43,818 nt of DNA from an uncultured Collinsella sp. (GCA_905213265.1 CAJMHR010000018.1:1-43818); one strand, 5' to 3'; counted from the stretch's first letter, positions 7,497-16,431 are shown. Numbers and translations: made by a program. Notes: generated by a model from the letters alone, not told the origin.

Positions 7497-7856
7497 TTAC
7501 GCCGGCACTTGTTGGAGGGCGGGAGGTGTAGCGAGGATTGAAGGGCGTTCCAATACCGCCCAGGCGCCGGGGCAGGAGCACATACACCAGGGACGTACGT
7601 TTTCGTAGCGCGCGAGGATATTGCCGCGTGCATCGATGAAGGCGATGTCGATGGGATAGGCCATAAAACACGTGTGGACTGAGGAACAGTGCGGAAATGC
7701 CATGACGAGCGGCAGGCCGTTGGCGGCAACCGGACGCCGTCCCAGCATGCCGCGCAGGCGCACGACAAACGACTCCGCCACCGCAAACTCGGCCGGCGTC
7801 CAACCCAGCCTGTTGAGTGCCCGCGCGTAGGCGATGTAGGACGAGACCGCGGTCAC
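7497..7856 (-). CDS. DUF192-family protein at the end of the Tad operon
   Basis: The C-terminal two thirds match the DUF192 pattern: LGRRPVAANGLPLVMAFPHC, HTCFMAYPIDIAFIDARGNI, and a closing CSCPGAWAVLERP. DUF192 proteins are small beta-barrel proteins of unknown function, often encoded near surface or pilus genes. I place the start at the GTG (7856), which overlaps the TGA of the preceding TadE gene (GTGA) and has GGGGGTGG just upstream, giving 119 residues. An ATG at 7877 is the alternative. It is the last gene of the Tad transcription unit, and the coupling suggests a role in pilus biogenesis, which is inference. Confidence 0.75.
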   Translation of the reverse strand: MTAVSSYIAYARALNRLGWTPAEFAVAESFVVRLRGMLGRRPVAANGLPLVMAFPHCSSVHTCFMAYPIDIAFIDARGNILARYENVRPWCMCSCPGAWAVLERPSILATPPALQQVPA

Positions 7857-8329
7857 ATGACCACCCCCGGACGCCATGGATCGACCGTCACCGCGCGCTC
7901 GTGCGACAACGTTGTCGGCGCCCCCAGTGAAACGCCAGCGATGCTGAGAGAAGTCGGCCACGGCTCATAGTGCATGGTGCAGGTGTAGGTCCTAAACGTA
8001 CCGGATAGGGAGAGCAGGCCACCATCCGATGCCTCCGCGCCTTGCTCGCTCGACACTTCGATCTGCAAGTCATAGCCTTCCATGGCATTCAGAATTTGAG
8101 TCTGAACCGTCGCCGAGGCATCGGCAGAGCTTTCGTCGCCCTCCCCCTCCGACGCCACGGCGTGCGCCAACACGATGTCGGGCACCACGCGGTCGAAGCG
8201 CGCGACAGCGCTGGCAAAGATCATGACGTTGTACACGATGAGTGCCAGCACCAGCAAAACGGGCGTAACCACTGCCATCTCCACCGTCGCTTGGGCGCGC
8301 TCCTCGCGCAGACGCATGCGGATACTCAT
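7853..8329 (-). CDS. tadE: TadE-like pseudopilin
   Basis: A 158-residue bitopic membrane protein. A short basic leader is followed by RAQATVEMAVVTPVLLVLALIVYNVMIFA, where the AQATVE processing motif runs into one membrane helix (about 12-42). The rest is extracytoplasmic, acidic and Ser/Gly-rich, with one Cys (TYTCTMHYEP). TadE/TadF proteins are minor pilins processed by the Tad prepilin peptidase. The ATG overlaps the stop of the upstream TadG-like gene (TAATG), and its own stop overlaps the DUF192 start, so it is tightly coupled on both sides. Confidence 0.85.
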   Translation of the reverse strand: MSIRMRLREERAQATVEMAVVTPVLLVLALIVYNVMIFASAVARFDRVVPDIVLAHAVASEGEGDESSADASATVQTQILNAMEGYDLQIEVSSEQGAEASDGGLLSLSGTFRTYTCTMHYEPWPTSLSIAGVSLGAPTTLSHERAVTVDPWRPGVVM

Positions 8330-10482
8330 TACGACCCACCGCCCAGAGCGCCAACCAGCGTGGCGACATCGACGGTGAGCGGTATGGAGCCGCCGCCGGG
8401 CAGAGGAATCTCCGCAAGCGTGAACACCGCACCGCTAATGGTGCGTTCGACTTGATATTCCAACGCCTCACAAAGCGCCTTGGGATCGGTCACGCCCAAC
8501 GGAATACTTCGCAGTTTGTCTTGCGCTTGAGAGAGACCCGCAATGTCAGACCCCGGACTCTTAATGACATTGGCGGAATCGGTCAGCACCGGCTTTCGCA
8601 GGCGCAAGTCGCACGGTTCCAGACCCAACGCTGCCACGGACGCCGAAACGGTATCGCCGAGCCACGATGCGATGGAGCCCAACGCGCCGCTGCCCCCTCC
8701 TAGGTCTTTAATCATCTCGTCCATAAGTTCGTCGGCCGAACCTTGGATGTCTCCGTATCCCACAAGCAGCCGTCCCCAAACATCCATGACGCCATCGAGT
8801 GCGCCGGCAACGCCGCCCGAGCGTTCCTTCAATGTCGAGAAAAATCGCGAAAGCACGTTGTTTTGCGCCGTCGCCTCATCGGGCGCCAACACCGCAGCAG
8901 AGATAGCACCGCGATCGCCGAGCCTGACTGCCGTGTTAAACGAAGAGTTGAGCTCATCGGGGCTCGAAATGGCACCCGAAACCGCAAGGGCAACCACGCC
9001 ATTTCGCCCGGGCGGGGCGATACGCGGACGCTCGCCCGAAAGCGCTCTAATGGCCTCGTCAAACGCATTACCCGCACGGTCAGCCTCGTCCTCGGTCTGG
9101 CGCATGAGCTCGAGCTCTTTGTTGCGGCATTCGACGTAGTCTTCCAGAGCGTCTTTGAATCGATCAAAGTGGTACTCGAAGCCGTTTTCGATAGAAGTCG
9201 AAGGAGCCGCAACGGCGCCGAGCGACGAAACGCCAAAATGGCATCTGTTGCATCTGTCCTGCCCGTCATAATCAGCAACCGAGGCCAGCCCGCCTGGCGC
9301 CCCCTTCTTATAGTTGGGGCAACTCGTTCCGTAATGCAGATACATCTTGCCATCGATGGCACTGGTTGGCCACGCCGTATCGGAATAGAGTTCCGTCGCT
9401 CGCACCTCGTCAGTGTTGCGCGGCAACAGCGGGATATAGGAAGTGACCTCATCTCCGCCCTCGGTTACATATGCACGATTGACCTCTGTACTCGCATAGG
9501 TGTAAAACGCCTTGCGCGCCGCCGACTCCGCCTTCATCTCGACGCTTGAGCCCTGAGGCGCCTCGTTTGCAAGGCGCAAGCGGTAATAGGCCTTCGCGCG
9601 ATCGAGCGCCACTTGCGGCTCCCATGTGACACTCGAGGCATAGTGCGGATTCTCAATATCCGAAAGCTTCGCCAAGCTCTTCGCGCGTTCCCACATGCAC
9701 GAACAGCTTCCGACTGCGCCTCTGTCCGATCCACCGCAGTCGGCAAGCCAGGCGCGTTCCTTGGCCTTTGACGTTTTCTCGGACGCTTTCTTCAGTTCCT
9801 TGGCAGCATAGTCAAGGTCTTTTGAGGTGCTCTCGATGGCATCGGTCGAGATCTCGGACCCCTCGAGCGCAGCGAAGTCCGACTCGGATGTCCTGGGCAC
9901 GGCAAGCGCCGTACCGGTATAGGTCACACTATCGGTATCCTGCGCCGACACCGCCCGCGTGGCACGCGCGGCGATCAGATACGGCAGAGCCGTCTCGATT
10001 TTCTGTAAGCCTTCCGATGCACTTTTGGCAAACTTGTTGCGCGTTTTAATGATCTCAATCCCGGTGTCGACCATATTGCCGGCAACTGGTTCGGCACCCG
10101 GGATGAGGATGGCGACCAGGCCCGTCCCGATCGTGGCAAACCCCGCCAGGCCCAAACTCAAGATGCTCGCATCAACCACCGTGGCAGCCGTGTGATAGGA
10201 CGACACTACGTTGGCACCCGCCAGCGCGCCGCTATCGGCCGCCACCTGAGTATCACCGGCACGCGACATGCTCCATATCGCCGCGGTCGACGAAAACAAC
10301 AACGTGAGCACCACTAGGATGACCACGGCAGAAGAAAGCGTGGTATAGGCGCCGTCTTCGATAAACAGATCAACACCGGCGCGGCCCATAAAGCCGCCTC
10401 GCTTGCGATGGCAGCTCGGACGGCGCGTCAAAACGCATCTAGACCAGAAACGCTTAATCCCATGCAGCAATCCACGAATCAT
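8329..10482 (-). CDS. TadG-like secreted pilus-associated protein
   Basis: A 717-residue protein. After a basic N-terminus, one membrane helix (about 46-70) leads into SRAGDTQVAADSGALAGAN, the segment that typifies TadG and related Flp-assembly proteins. The long extracytoplasmic part is Ala/Ser-rich with predicted coiled stretches and about ten Cys, including CSCMW, CNRCHFG and single Cys near the C-terminus, so it may be disulfide-bonded. No von Willebrand-like MIDAS motif was recognised. The ATG at 10482 (MIRGLLHG) is chosen for the strong GGAGGGAG upstream; it overlaps the preceding TadE gene by 29 bp. The role as tip or anchoring protein is inferred from position. Confidence 0.8.
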   Translation of the reverse strand: MIRGLLHGIKRFWSRCVLTRRPSCHRKRGGFMGRAGVDLFIEDGAYTTLSSAVVILVVLTLLFSSTAAIWSMSRAGDTQVAADSGALAGANVVSSYHTAATVVDASILSLGLAGFATIGTGLVAILIPGAEPVAGNMVDTGIEIIKTRNKFAKSASEGLQKIETALPYLIAARATRAVSAQDTDSVTYTGTALAVPRTSESDFAALEGSEISTDAIESTSKDLDYAAKELKKASEKTSKAKERAWLADCGGSDRGAVGSCSCMWERAKSLAKLSDIENPHYASSVTWEPQVALDRAKAYYRLRLANEAPQGSSVEMKAESAARKAFYTYASTEVNRAYVTEGGDEVTSYIPLLPRNTDEVRATELYSDTAWPTSAIDGKMYLHYGTSCPNYKKGAPGGLASVADYDGQDRCNRCHFGVSSLGAVAAPSTSIENGFEYHFDRFKDALEDYVECRNKELELMRQTEDEADRAGNAFDEAIRALSGERPRIAPPGRNGVVALAVSGAISSPDELNSSFNTAVRLGDRGAISAAVLAPDEATAQNNVLSRFFSTLKERSGGVAGALDGVMDVWGRLLVGYGDIQGSADELMDEMIKDLGGGSGALGSIASWLGDTVSASVAALGLEPCDLRLRKPVLTDSANVIKSPGSDIAGLSQAQDKLRSIPLGVTDPKALCEALEYQVERTISGAVFTLAEIPLPGGGSIPLTVDVATLVGALGGGS

Positions 10483-10990
10483 AATCTCCCTCCAGCCATT
10501 CGGGACGTGATTGATACGAGACATCGACCTTGAGCTCAACGTAGCCGCCCTCGGCGGTACCACCCATAGCCTGCGCAAACGCACCGATCACAGGCAACGG
10601 CTTGACCTCGCCGGAAACGGACACGGACGAGACGCCACCCGCATCGGCCCGGCCAAGCTCGATATCCCACGACAACGGCCCGCCGGCATGAAAGATCGAA
10701 ACGTTGGGCACTGCGGCAAGCCGGCGGCGGGTGAACTCCTTAAGATCGTCGTCCTCCGCCGTCGTCGTGGTCATGAGCCGCGCGGTCTCGGCGGCGGCAG
10801 ACTCCATGACCGCGCGCGTATAAAGCAGGCACACCGGTTGCAGTGCGAGAAGGATGAGCGTCAGAAACGTCGGCAGCAAAAAAGCAGCCTCGACCGTAGA
10901 CTGCGCCCGGTCCTCGCGCGCGATATCAATACAACGCGATGTCCTTAGCGCCCGCGGCGGCGTCGATAACCGACATCGAGGCAACGCCAT
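10454..10990 (-). CDS. TadE-like pseudopilin (start uncertain)
   Basis: The conserved part begins with DIAREDRAQSTVEAAFLLP, followed by one membrane helix and an extracytoplasmic domain ending in PEWLEGDYDSW. The RAQSTVE motif matches the processing site seen in its neighbours. The start is unclear. The nearest in-frame ATG (10990) gives 178 residues, overlaps the upstream small gene by 65 bp and has no good ribosome binding site. An ATT at 10930, overlapping the upstream TGA, would give the normal short leader. No ATG, GTG or TTG lies between them in frame. Upstream of 10990 the frame has no family similarity. Confidence 0.72.
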   Translation of the reverse strand: MALPRCRLSTPPRALRTSRCIDIAREDRAQSTVEAAFLLPTFLTLILLALQPVCLLYTRAVMESAAAETARLMTTTTAEDDDLKEFTRRRLAAVPNVSIFHAGGPLSWDIELGRADAGGVSSVSVSGEVKPLPVIGAFAQAMGGTAEGGYVELKVDVSYQSRPEWLEGDYDSWIAAWD

Positions 10991-11144
10991 GGGATGCCGC
11001 CCGCTCAACCAGCGCCGCCAAGCGTCCATCGGTGCCAGCACGCCAAAGTCCCGCAATCGCCAGCACGATCGATAGCAGCGCCACCGTGACGATGGCGTAT
11101 TCCACAGTCGCTTGGGCAACCTCTTCACGCAGAACGCCATGCAT
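10926..11144 (-). CDS. Small pilin-like membrane protein
   Basis: A 72-residue protein: a short leader REEVAQATVEYAIVTV with the same AQxTVEY motif as Flp, a membrane helix of about 20 residues, and a short tail. It is the size of a Flp pilin or DUF4244-like peptide and is probably a minor pilin. Good AAGGAGG lies nine bases before the ATG, which follows the upstream stop by one base. The downstream TadE-like frame overlaps its end. Confidence 0.78.
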   Translation of the reverse strand: MHGVLREEVAQATVEYAIVTVALLSIVLAIAGLWRAGTDGRLAALVERAASHGVASMSVIDAAAGAKDIALY

Positions 11145-11145
11145 T

Positions 11146-11709
11146 TCACGATCCCTCCTTTGAGCTTATTGTTTGCGGGACCAGGCGCACCGCGCGCAGA
11201 CGACACGAAGCATCGCCAGCATCCGCGGCAACCGTCACCATATCGACCCAGCCGCGCCCATCGCGCACGATGGCGCCCCATACGTTGCCCTTAATATCGA
11301 GATAGCCGCTCAGGGCGAGCTGGGCCGTTGGCACCTCGCGGTAGGCGCGTAACATATCCGCCGCTGCCTCGGTCATCGGTCGGTCCTCGGACCATGCAAG
11401 CCGGACCGCAATCGCGTTGTCCTCAGGCAAATCCGTCGCAGTGCCAGACCGCTTGTCGAGCGTCCGCAGAAAGGTTTGCGCCGTGACAGCGACATCCGAA
11501 TCGTCCGCATCTCGCATCTCATCTTTTTGAGACGCCACCGCCGAATCTGAGCCCGAATCGAAGGCGGCCCCAGGACGCTGCTGCCGCGCGGCGTTAAGCC
11601 CCCAAAGCACCGCCGCTATCGCCACGGTCAGGCAAGCAAACACCAGCAGCACCCCGATGGGGCGCTCGCCCTCTACAGGCTGTTGATGCCCTCGCTGATA
11701 GCGTTCCAT
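11146..11709 (-). CDS. Unknown single-pass membrane protein of the Tad operon
   Basis: I do not recognise a family. The 187-residue protein has one N-terminal membrane helix (GVLLVFACLTVAIAAVLWGL), a polar linker rich in Ser/Asp, and a compact globular part of about 110 residues beginning near TAQTFLRTLDKRSG. It lacks the AQxT(V/T)E processing motif, so it is probably anchored and not a pilin. The ATG at 11709 overlaps the flp gene by 37 bp; an internal GTG just before the helix is an alternative start. Its place between flp and the minor pilins suggests a dedicated assembly or anchoring role, which is inference. Confidence 0.7.
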   Translation of the reverse strand: MERYQRGHQQPVEGERPIGVLLVFACLTVAIAAVLWGLNAARQQRPGAAFDSGSDSAVASQKDEMRDADDSDVAVTAQTFLRTLDKRSGTATDLPEDNAIAVRLAWSEDRPMTEAAADMLRAYREVPTAQLALSGYLDIKGNVWGAIVRDGRGWVDMVTVAADAGDASCRLRAVRLVPQTISSKEGS

Positions 11710-11906
11710 AGATCTTGGACCTTGCCTTTAAATGCAACGATGGCAATAATCGCGATCACCACAAGCACGCCCACCAAAATGGCGTACTCGGTGGTACCCT
11801 GCGCGCTCTCCTCCCGCAACAGCTCCTTGGCATGCTGGCGAGCGCGGATCGCCCGGCAAAAAGCCCAGATCCAGACCTTGCCAGCAACGTCAGTCATCGT
11901 GTTCAT
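11673..11906 (-). CDS. flp: Flp-type major pilin
   Basis: A 77-residue prepilin. A basic 35-residue leader ends at EESAQGTTEYAILVG, followed by one long hydrophobic helix (VLVVIAIIAIVAF) and a short tail KVQDLWNAISEGINSL. The GTTEY site matches class III (Flp) prepilin cleavage after Gly. After processing it would give a subunit of about 45 residues. GGGAGG precedes the ATG. It stands between the platform genes and the minor pilins, as expected for the structural subunit. The prepilin peptidase is not in this window. Confidence 0.86.
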   Translation of the reverse strand: MNTMTDVAGKVWIWAFCRAIRARQHAKELLREESAQGTTEYAILVGVLVVIAIIAIVAFKGKVQDLWNAISEGINSL

Positions 11907-11916
11907 GTATTCCTCC

Positions 11917-12558
11917 CTACATCATCCCGCCTGCTCCCAGCAGCGGGCCCAATATGGACAGAAGCAACGCCGGCAAGATGAGCGTGCCGGTGGGAATCAG
12001 CAGCTTGACGGGCGCACGCTCGATCTCGCGCTCGACCGCGGCGCGATGAGCCGCACGGATCTCGCGACTTTGAGCGGCCAGCGTCTCGGCAAGTGGGGCA
12101 CCCAGGGCGAGCGCCTGCCCCACCGTGATGGCAAAGGTCTCGAGCGCTCGCACGTCCAGGTCGCGCGCGGCGGCCAACAACTCGTCCTCACGCGTGTCCA
12201 CGCCCACTTGCCACGCCATGCAGGCCCGCTCAAGGCGAAGAGCCAGCACTGACCGGCGGTTGGCGCAGAAAATCTCAAGCGCCGCATCAAACGAAAGACC
12301 GGCCGAAAGACCCAAGCGCACAACATCGATCATCTCGGACACTTCGCCGAGCGAAACTCGCGCCGGGCCGCCCGCTCCAACCGCGCCCTTCACTCGCGCG
12401 GTCAGGGCATCGACCACCGAGCGACCCGCGGCAGCGACCCGCACCGCCTCGCGCTTGCAGGCCCCTGCGATCTCGCGCGCATCCGCCCGATCCAAACCCG
12501 TCGCGACAAATACACTCAGGGCACACAGGCAAGCCACAACTGCAACCGGGGCGCTCAT
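11917..12558 (-). CDS. tadC: Tad platform protein TadC
   Basis: An inner-membrane platform protein of the type II secretion F family (213 aa). It has an N-terminal membrane helix, a cytoplasmic helical domain with RLGLSAGLSFDAALEIF (the GxS segment) and QALALGAPLAETLAAQS, and two C-terminal helices ending in PTGTLILPALLLSILGPLL. It should pair with TadB and the TadA motor. The ATG at 12558 overlaps the tadB stop (ATGA). It is short compared with proteobacterial TadC, as is usual in Actinobacteria. Confidence 0.87.
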   Translation of the reverse strand: MSAPVAVVACLCALSVFVATGLDRADAREIAGACKREAVRVAAAGRSVVDALTARVKGAVGAGGPARVSLGEVSEMIDVVRLGLSAGLSFDAALEIFCANRRSVLALRLERACMAWQVGVDTREDELLAAARDLDVRALETFAITVGQALALGAPLAETLAAQSREIRAAHRAAVEREIERAPVKLLIPTGTLILPALLLSILGPLLGAGGMM

Positions 12559-13481
12559 AGCTCCACCCGCATAATGCGCCGGATAACCACCAGGGCAACG
12601 ACGTTGAGGGCTAGACCCAGCACCACAGCGCCCGCACCGGCAGGCGTCGCAAGACCGCGACGAAAATCTGCCGAAAGCAGCGCCAACACCGCGCACATGC
12701 CCGCCGGCATCGCCGCGACCATGTGTGCCGACATACGCGCCTGTGACGTCTTAACATCCAGGCGGCGCTTGAGCTCAATGCGCTCCCCTACCATGCTCGA
12801 CGCCTCGGACAGCAAGTCGGCAAGCGGAGCGCCGGTGCGCTGTGACACCTTAAGCGCCAAGGTCACAAGCGAAAGACCGGGGGCGTCGATGCGCACGAGC
12901 AAGTCATCGAGCGCGTCGGTCGCCGAGATACCGCAATCGATCGCCGCCGCCACCCGCAAAAACTCGGTATGCACCGGTTCTTGCGCATGAGCGCCCACAA
13001 AGCGCATGCCCTGGGCCAGCGAATGTCCCGAGGCAAGCGACATGGAAAGTGCGGTAAACGCCTCGGGCATGACCTCTTCTGCATCGTGTTGCTCGCGCCG
13101 GCTCTCAAAGCCATCCCGAGCGGCGCCAGCGGCAATCGGAGCAACAAGTCCCAAGGCAAACCCGAGGGGCGATAACGACACCATCGTTAGTAAAACGCAG
13201 CAGACACCGCTCGATAGCAGCAGAAACGCCAGACACTCCGAAGCATCCTCGATCACGAGGCCAAGGCGACGCGCCGGAGCCAGCGATGCCCACGAACGGG
13301 CAATCTTTTTCAGCAGATCGTTTTCCACCAGCTCACGCGGCAGATTCTCTGCCACCGTCTCGAACGCCTGACGCGCCAGCTCCGCCGGCGGCACCTGCGG
13401 CACACGAGGTTCCGCCCCGCACGCCGTCGCGACAGAAAACCCTGCCAAACCCCCTACGACGAGGGGCACAGCGACCTCCAT
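12555..13481 (-). CDS. tadB: Tad platform protein TadB
   Basis: A 308-residue membrane protein with N-terminal helix, two central helices (CLAFLLLSSGVCCVLLTMVSL) and a T2SSF cytoplasmic domain containing MPEAFTALSMSLASGHSLAQGM and SQRTGAPLADLLSE, then two C-terminal helices. Together with TadC it forms the membrane platform turned by TadA. AGGAGG lies about eight bases before the ATG, inside the end of tadA (28-bp overlap), so the motor and platform are coupled. Confidence 0.9.
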   Translation of the reverse strand: MEVAVPLVVGGLAGFSVATACGAEPRVPQVPPAELARQAFETVAENLPRELVENDLLKKIARSWASLAPARRLGLVIEDASECLAFLLLSSGVCCVLLTMVSLSPLGFALGLVAPIAAGAARDGFESRREQHDAEEVMPEAFTALSMSLASGHSLAQGMRFVGAHAQEPVHTEFLRVAAAIDCGISATDALDDLLVRIDAPGLSLVTLALKVSQRTGAPLADLLSEASSMVGERIELKRRLDVKTSQARMSAHMVAAMPAGMCAVLALLSADFRRGLATPAGAGAVVLGLALNVVALVVIRRIMRVEL

Positions 13482-14782
13482 TCGTCCACCTCCTCTTGTG
13501 TGAGCGTCCCCGACCGCAGGCCTTCTGCGATAAACGGCGGCTCGCGGTCAAGCGTCCAGGTGCGCTCGGCGGCATCGAAAGTCACATAGCGCTCGAGCTC
13601 TACGCCGCCCGACGCGGCGCGACGCACCCCCGAATACGAGGAGACGAAGCGCCTGCCATCGGCGTGGCGCTCGGACATCACGATGCCGTCGAGCGCCATG
13701 GCAATCTGCTCCTCGATGAGCTCGCTCGGCAGATCGATGCCATAACGTGCAAGCAACGTCAGACGCACCACGGTCTCCTGCTCGGAACCCGCATGAAGCG
13801 TGGTGAGCGACCCGTCGTGGCCCGTGTTCATGGCCTGCAACATGTCGCAGCACTCGGCACCGCGCACCTCGCCCACCACGATGCGGTCGGGGCGCATGCG
13901 CAGGGCATTGGTCACCAGGTCGCGGATCGTCACCGCGCCCTCGCCCTCAATTGAAGCCTCGCGCGCCTCTAGACGCACCACGTGCGGATGATGCGCAAAC
14001 TTGAGCTCGGCAGAGTCCTCGATCGTCACGATGCGCTCGCCGGTGGAAATCTCACATGACAACGCGTTGAGCAGGGTGGTCTTACCAGATCCCGTGCCTC
14101 CCGCAACCGCCAGGTCCTGTCGCAGCGACACCGCGCACGACAACAGCTGCGCATACCAAAGCGGCAGCGACCCCAGCCCCACAAGCTCGTCCAGCGAGCA
14201 GATGCGGTCCGAGAACTTTCGGATGGTGAGAATCGGTCCGTCAATCGCCACAGGCGGAATCACCGCGTTGACGCGATAGCCCGTTTTGAGGCGGGCGTTG
14301 ACGATGGGGCTGCGCTCGTCGATACGGCGGCCAAGTGGCGAGATGATGCGGTCGATAAGCACACGGATCTGCTCATCATCCTCAAACGCATGCTCGATGG
14401 GGTGCAAGACGCCGCCGCGTTCAAAGAAAGCCGAGCGGCAGCCGTTAATCATGATCTCGGTAACGGTGTCGTCCTCGATGAGCGGCTGCAACGGCCCCAA
14501 GCCCACCACGTCATCTAAAATCTCGTCGATGATGGTCTCGCGCTCGGACGTCGCGAGATCAGTCGGCTCCTCAACATTGAGCGCCGCCTCCACCGCGGGA
14601 CGCAATTCCGAGCGGGCAAGTGCCGGGTCGATATAGGCGCTGATACGCGCCACTTCGTCGTAACCCATGCGGTCCATCACGGCGCGCTTGGTGCGTCGTT
14701 TCACCGCGCGGCGACGCCCCGCATCTACAGGCGCTGCCCCCGCTGCAGCGCCGGCAGCCTTAATCCTCGTTTGCAGGCTCAT
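13454..14782 (-). CDS. tadA: Tad pilus motor ATPase TadA (CpaF)
   Basis: A type II/IV secretion ATPase of 442 residues. The N-terminal domain (about 50-200) includes GLGPLQPLIEDDTVTEIMING. The Walker A is GGTGSGKTT (228-236), the Asp box is near IVTIEDSAEL, and the Walker B is RIVVGEVRGAE (300-310), followed by the His-box region TGHDGSLTTLHA. It is a hexameric cytoplasmic ATPase that powers Flp pilus assembly. The ATG overlaps the tadZ stop (ATGA). Confidence 0.95.
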   Translation of the reverse strand: MSLQTRIKAAGAAAGAAPVDAGRRRAVKRRTKRAVMDRMGYDEVARISAYIDPALARSELRPAVEAALNVEEPTDLATSERETIIDEILDDVVGLGPLQPLIEDDTVTEIMINGCRSAFFERGGVLHPIEHAFEDDEQIRVLIDRIISPLGRRIDERSPIVNARLKTGYRVNAVIPPVAIDGPILTIRKFSDRICSLDELVGLGSLPLWYAQLLSCAVSLRQDLAVAGGTGSGKTTLLNALSCEISTGERIVTIEDSAELKFAHHPHVVRLEAREASIEGEGAVTIRDLVTNALRMRPDRIVVGEVRGAECCDMLQAMNTGHDGSLTTLHAGSEQETVVRLTLLARYGIDLPSELIEEQIAMALDGIVMSERHADGRRFVSSYSGVRRAASGGVELERYVTFDAAERTWTLDREPPFIAEGLRSGTLTQEEVDEWRSLCPSS

Positions 14783-16431
14783 CGCTGATCACCCTCGCGC
14801 GACCAGGGAAGGCGGATACGCGGGCGTTCGGTGCGCGTTGCACGGTCGGCGACCATATCGCTCCAAGGGCCGACGGCGCACCCCAGTTCCACGAGCATCT
14901 CGCGCGTGGCCTCGCGCACGCTGGTCGCAAAAGCGCTGGTCTGCCCCACTGCCTCATCAGCGCGCCCAAACGCCATGAGCGCGGCGAGATCCTGCCCGCC
15001 ATCGGCGATACGAATCTTGGAGCTCAACGCACAGGCAATCTCAAAGCGCATGGCGACGTCCTCGTCTGCCCCGCGCACACCGAACCGGTTGAACACGGCG
15101 CTCATGCGCGTGCGCGGCACACCTACTCGACTTGCCAGTTCAATGACGCGCGACGCCGATGTCGCGGACGACACCGCAGCATCGCCAACGATCAGGCAAC
15201 GGTCGCTCGCCGCCACCGCAGCCGCCACGGCGTCGCCCCAAAAGACCGAGGTATCGATAAAGACCACGTCGGATTCGCGACGCAGAACATCAAGCAGTAG
15301 CTCCACCGGACATGCCATGAGCTCGGCTTGCTCGGGCGCCGCGACGGGACCCCAGAGCGTAACGCCCGGCGCCACGCGCATCGATGCGGCCACGATATCC
15401 GGCTCGGTAAGCGCGCCCGCCGCCGACGGCTCGATAAGTGCCGCCATATCGCGCGGAGCATCGACGCCTAACAAGTCGTAAAGGTTTCCAAACATCAGGT
15501 CCAGGTCGAGCACGGCGGCACGCAAGCCCAACAGCGACGATGCGTGTGCCATGGTGGCAACGATCGTCGACTTGCCGCAACCGCCCGAACCCGAAATGGC
15601 GCAGATGACCGGAGCTCGATGCTGCTGAGCGGCAGCGTCTGCCGGCGGCATCGGAGGCGGCGGAGCGGGCGTCGGTGACAGCGTCCCCGTCTCCCCCGCC
15701 GCAACCACACGCTGCGTCCAAGCCGGCATGGCAGCTTGTTCGGTCTGCAAGGCAGGCTCGTTCTGTGCAATCTGCTCATGCTGCATCAGCGACAACTCGC
15801 CGCACCCGGCAAAGCCCTCAACTTCGTCGAGTTCATCCGCCAGATTCACGCCGTGCACGTATCCCATATCTACAGCCGGGGAGTCGCCAGCATGCTGCGC
15901 CGGCTCTCCAGCGTCATCGTATACAAGGGGGTTCCGGGGGCGCCGACCATGCTCGGCTTCCGCTTTTCCATAATCATCAACACGCGGGCCTCTTGTAGCG
16001 CGAGGCGCCCCGGGTTCCCTATCAACAAAAGCATCGGGCTCAATCGTCATGCACCGATCGGAATCAACCGCTCCCTCGCCCGCGCGCCCGTTGCCGCATA
16101 TACTGTGCGCAGCGATGACCTCGGTCGCCCCTGCGCGAAACAGCCCCTCGATATCCGATGGATCGAGTGCTTCTATCAACACGACCACGCGACTCACGCG
16201 GCCTTCGGCCGTCAGGCGCGCAACAGTCTTGCGCACATCTTCGGTATCAAACAGAGACGCCGCGATGATGGCAGCCCCGCGGCGCGACGGAAACGCCCGC
16301 GCCATGGAAACCAGCCCGTCCAGGTCACCCACGCGAAGCACCTGTGCACCCGTATCACGGCCCTCGACTTCCCGCTGCAACAGCCCGTAATCGCCGCACG
16401 CGCAGCACGCAAGCCAGATCGCCTTCATCAC
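14779..16431 (-). CDS. tadZ: TadZ/CpaE-like pilus localisation ATPase
   Basis: A 550-residue protein. The N-terminal 110 residues look like an atypical receiver domain, residues 115-270 are a disordered linker with a Pro-rich patch (PTPAPPPPMPP), and the C-terminal half is a MinD/ParA-type ATPase. The P-loop is SGSGGCGKST (about 280-289): the signature Lys of the deviant Walker A (KGGxGKST) is Ser here, as in several TadZ/CpaE proteins that bind ATP without classical MinD dimer switching. LDLDLMFGNLYDLL and FIDTSVFW follow. The protein probably marks the pilus assembly site. A GTG at 16431 overlaps the cpaB stop; the ATG at 16428 is equally possible. Confidence 0.87.
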   Translation of the reverse strand: MMKAIWLACCACGDYGLLQREVEGRDTGAQVLRVGDLDGLVSMARAFPSRRGAAIIAASLFDTEDVRKTVARLTAEGRVSRVVVLIEALDPSDIEGLFRAGATEVIAAHSICGNGRAGEGAVDSDRCMTIEPDAFVDREPGAPRATRGPRVDDYGKAEAEHGRRPRNPLVYDDAGEPAQHAGDSPAVDMGYVHGVNLADELDEVEGFAGCGELSLMQHEQIAQNEPALQTEQAAMPAWTQRVVAAGETGTLSPTPAPPPPMPPADAAAQQHRAPVICAISGSGGCGKSTIVATMAHASSLLGLRAAVLDLDLMFGNLYDLLGVDAPRDMAALIEPSAAGALTEPDIVAASMRVAPGVTLWGPVAAPEQAELMACPVELLLDVLRRESDVVFIDTSVFWGDAVAAAVAASDRCLIVGDAAVSSATSASRVIELASRVGVPRTRMSAVFNRFGVRGADEDVAMRFEIACALSSKIRIADGGQDLAALMAFGRADEAVGQTSAFATSVREATREMLVELGCAVGPWSDMVADRATRTERPRIRLPWSREGDQR

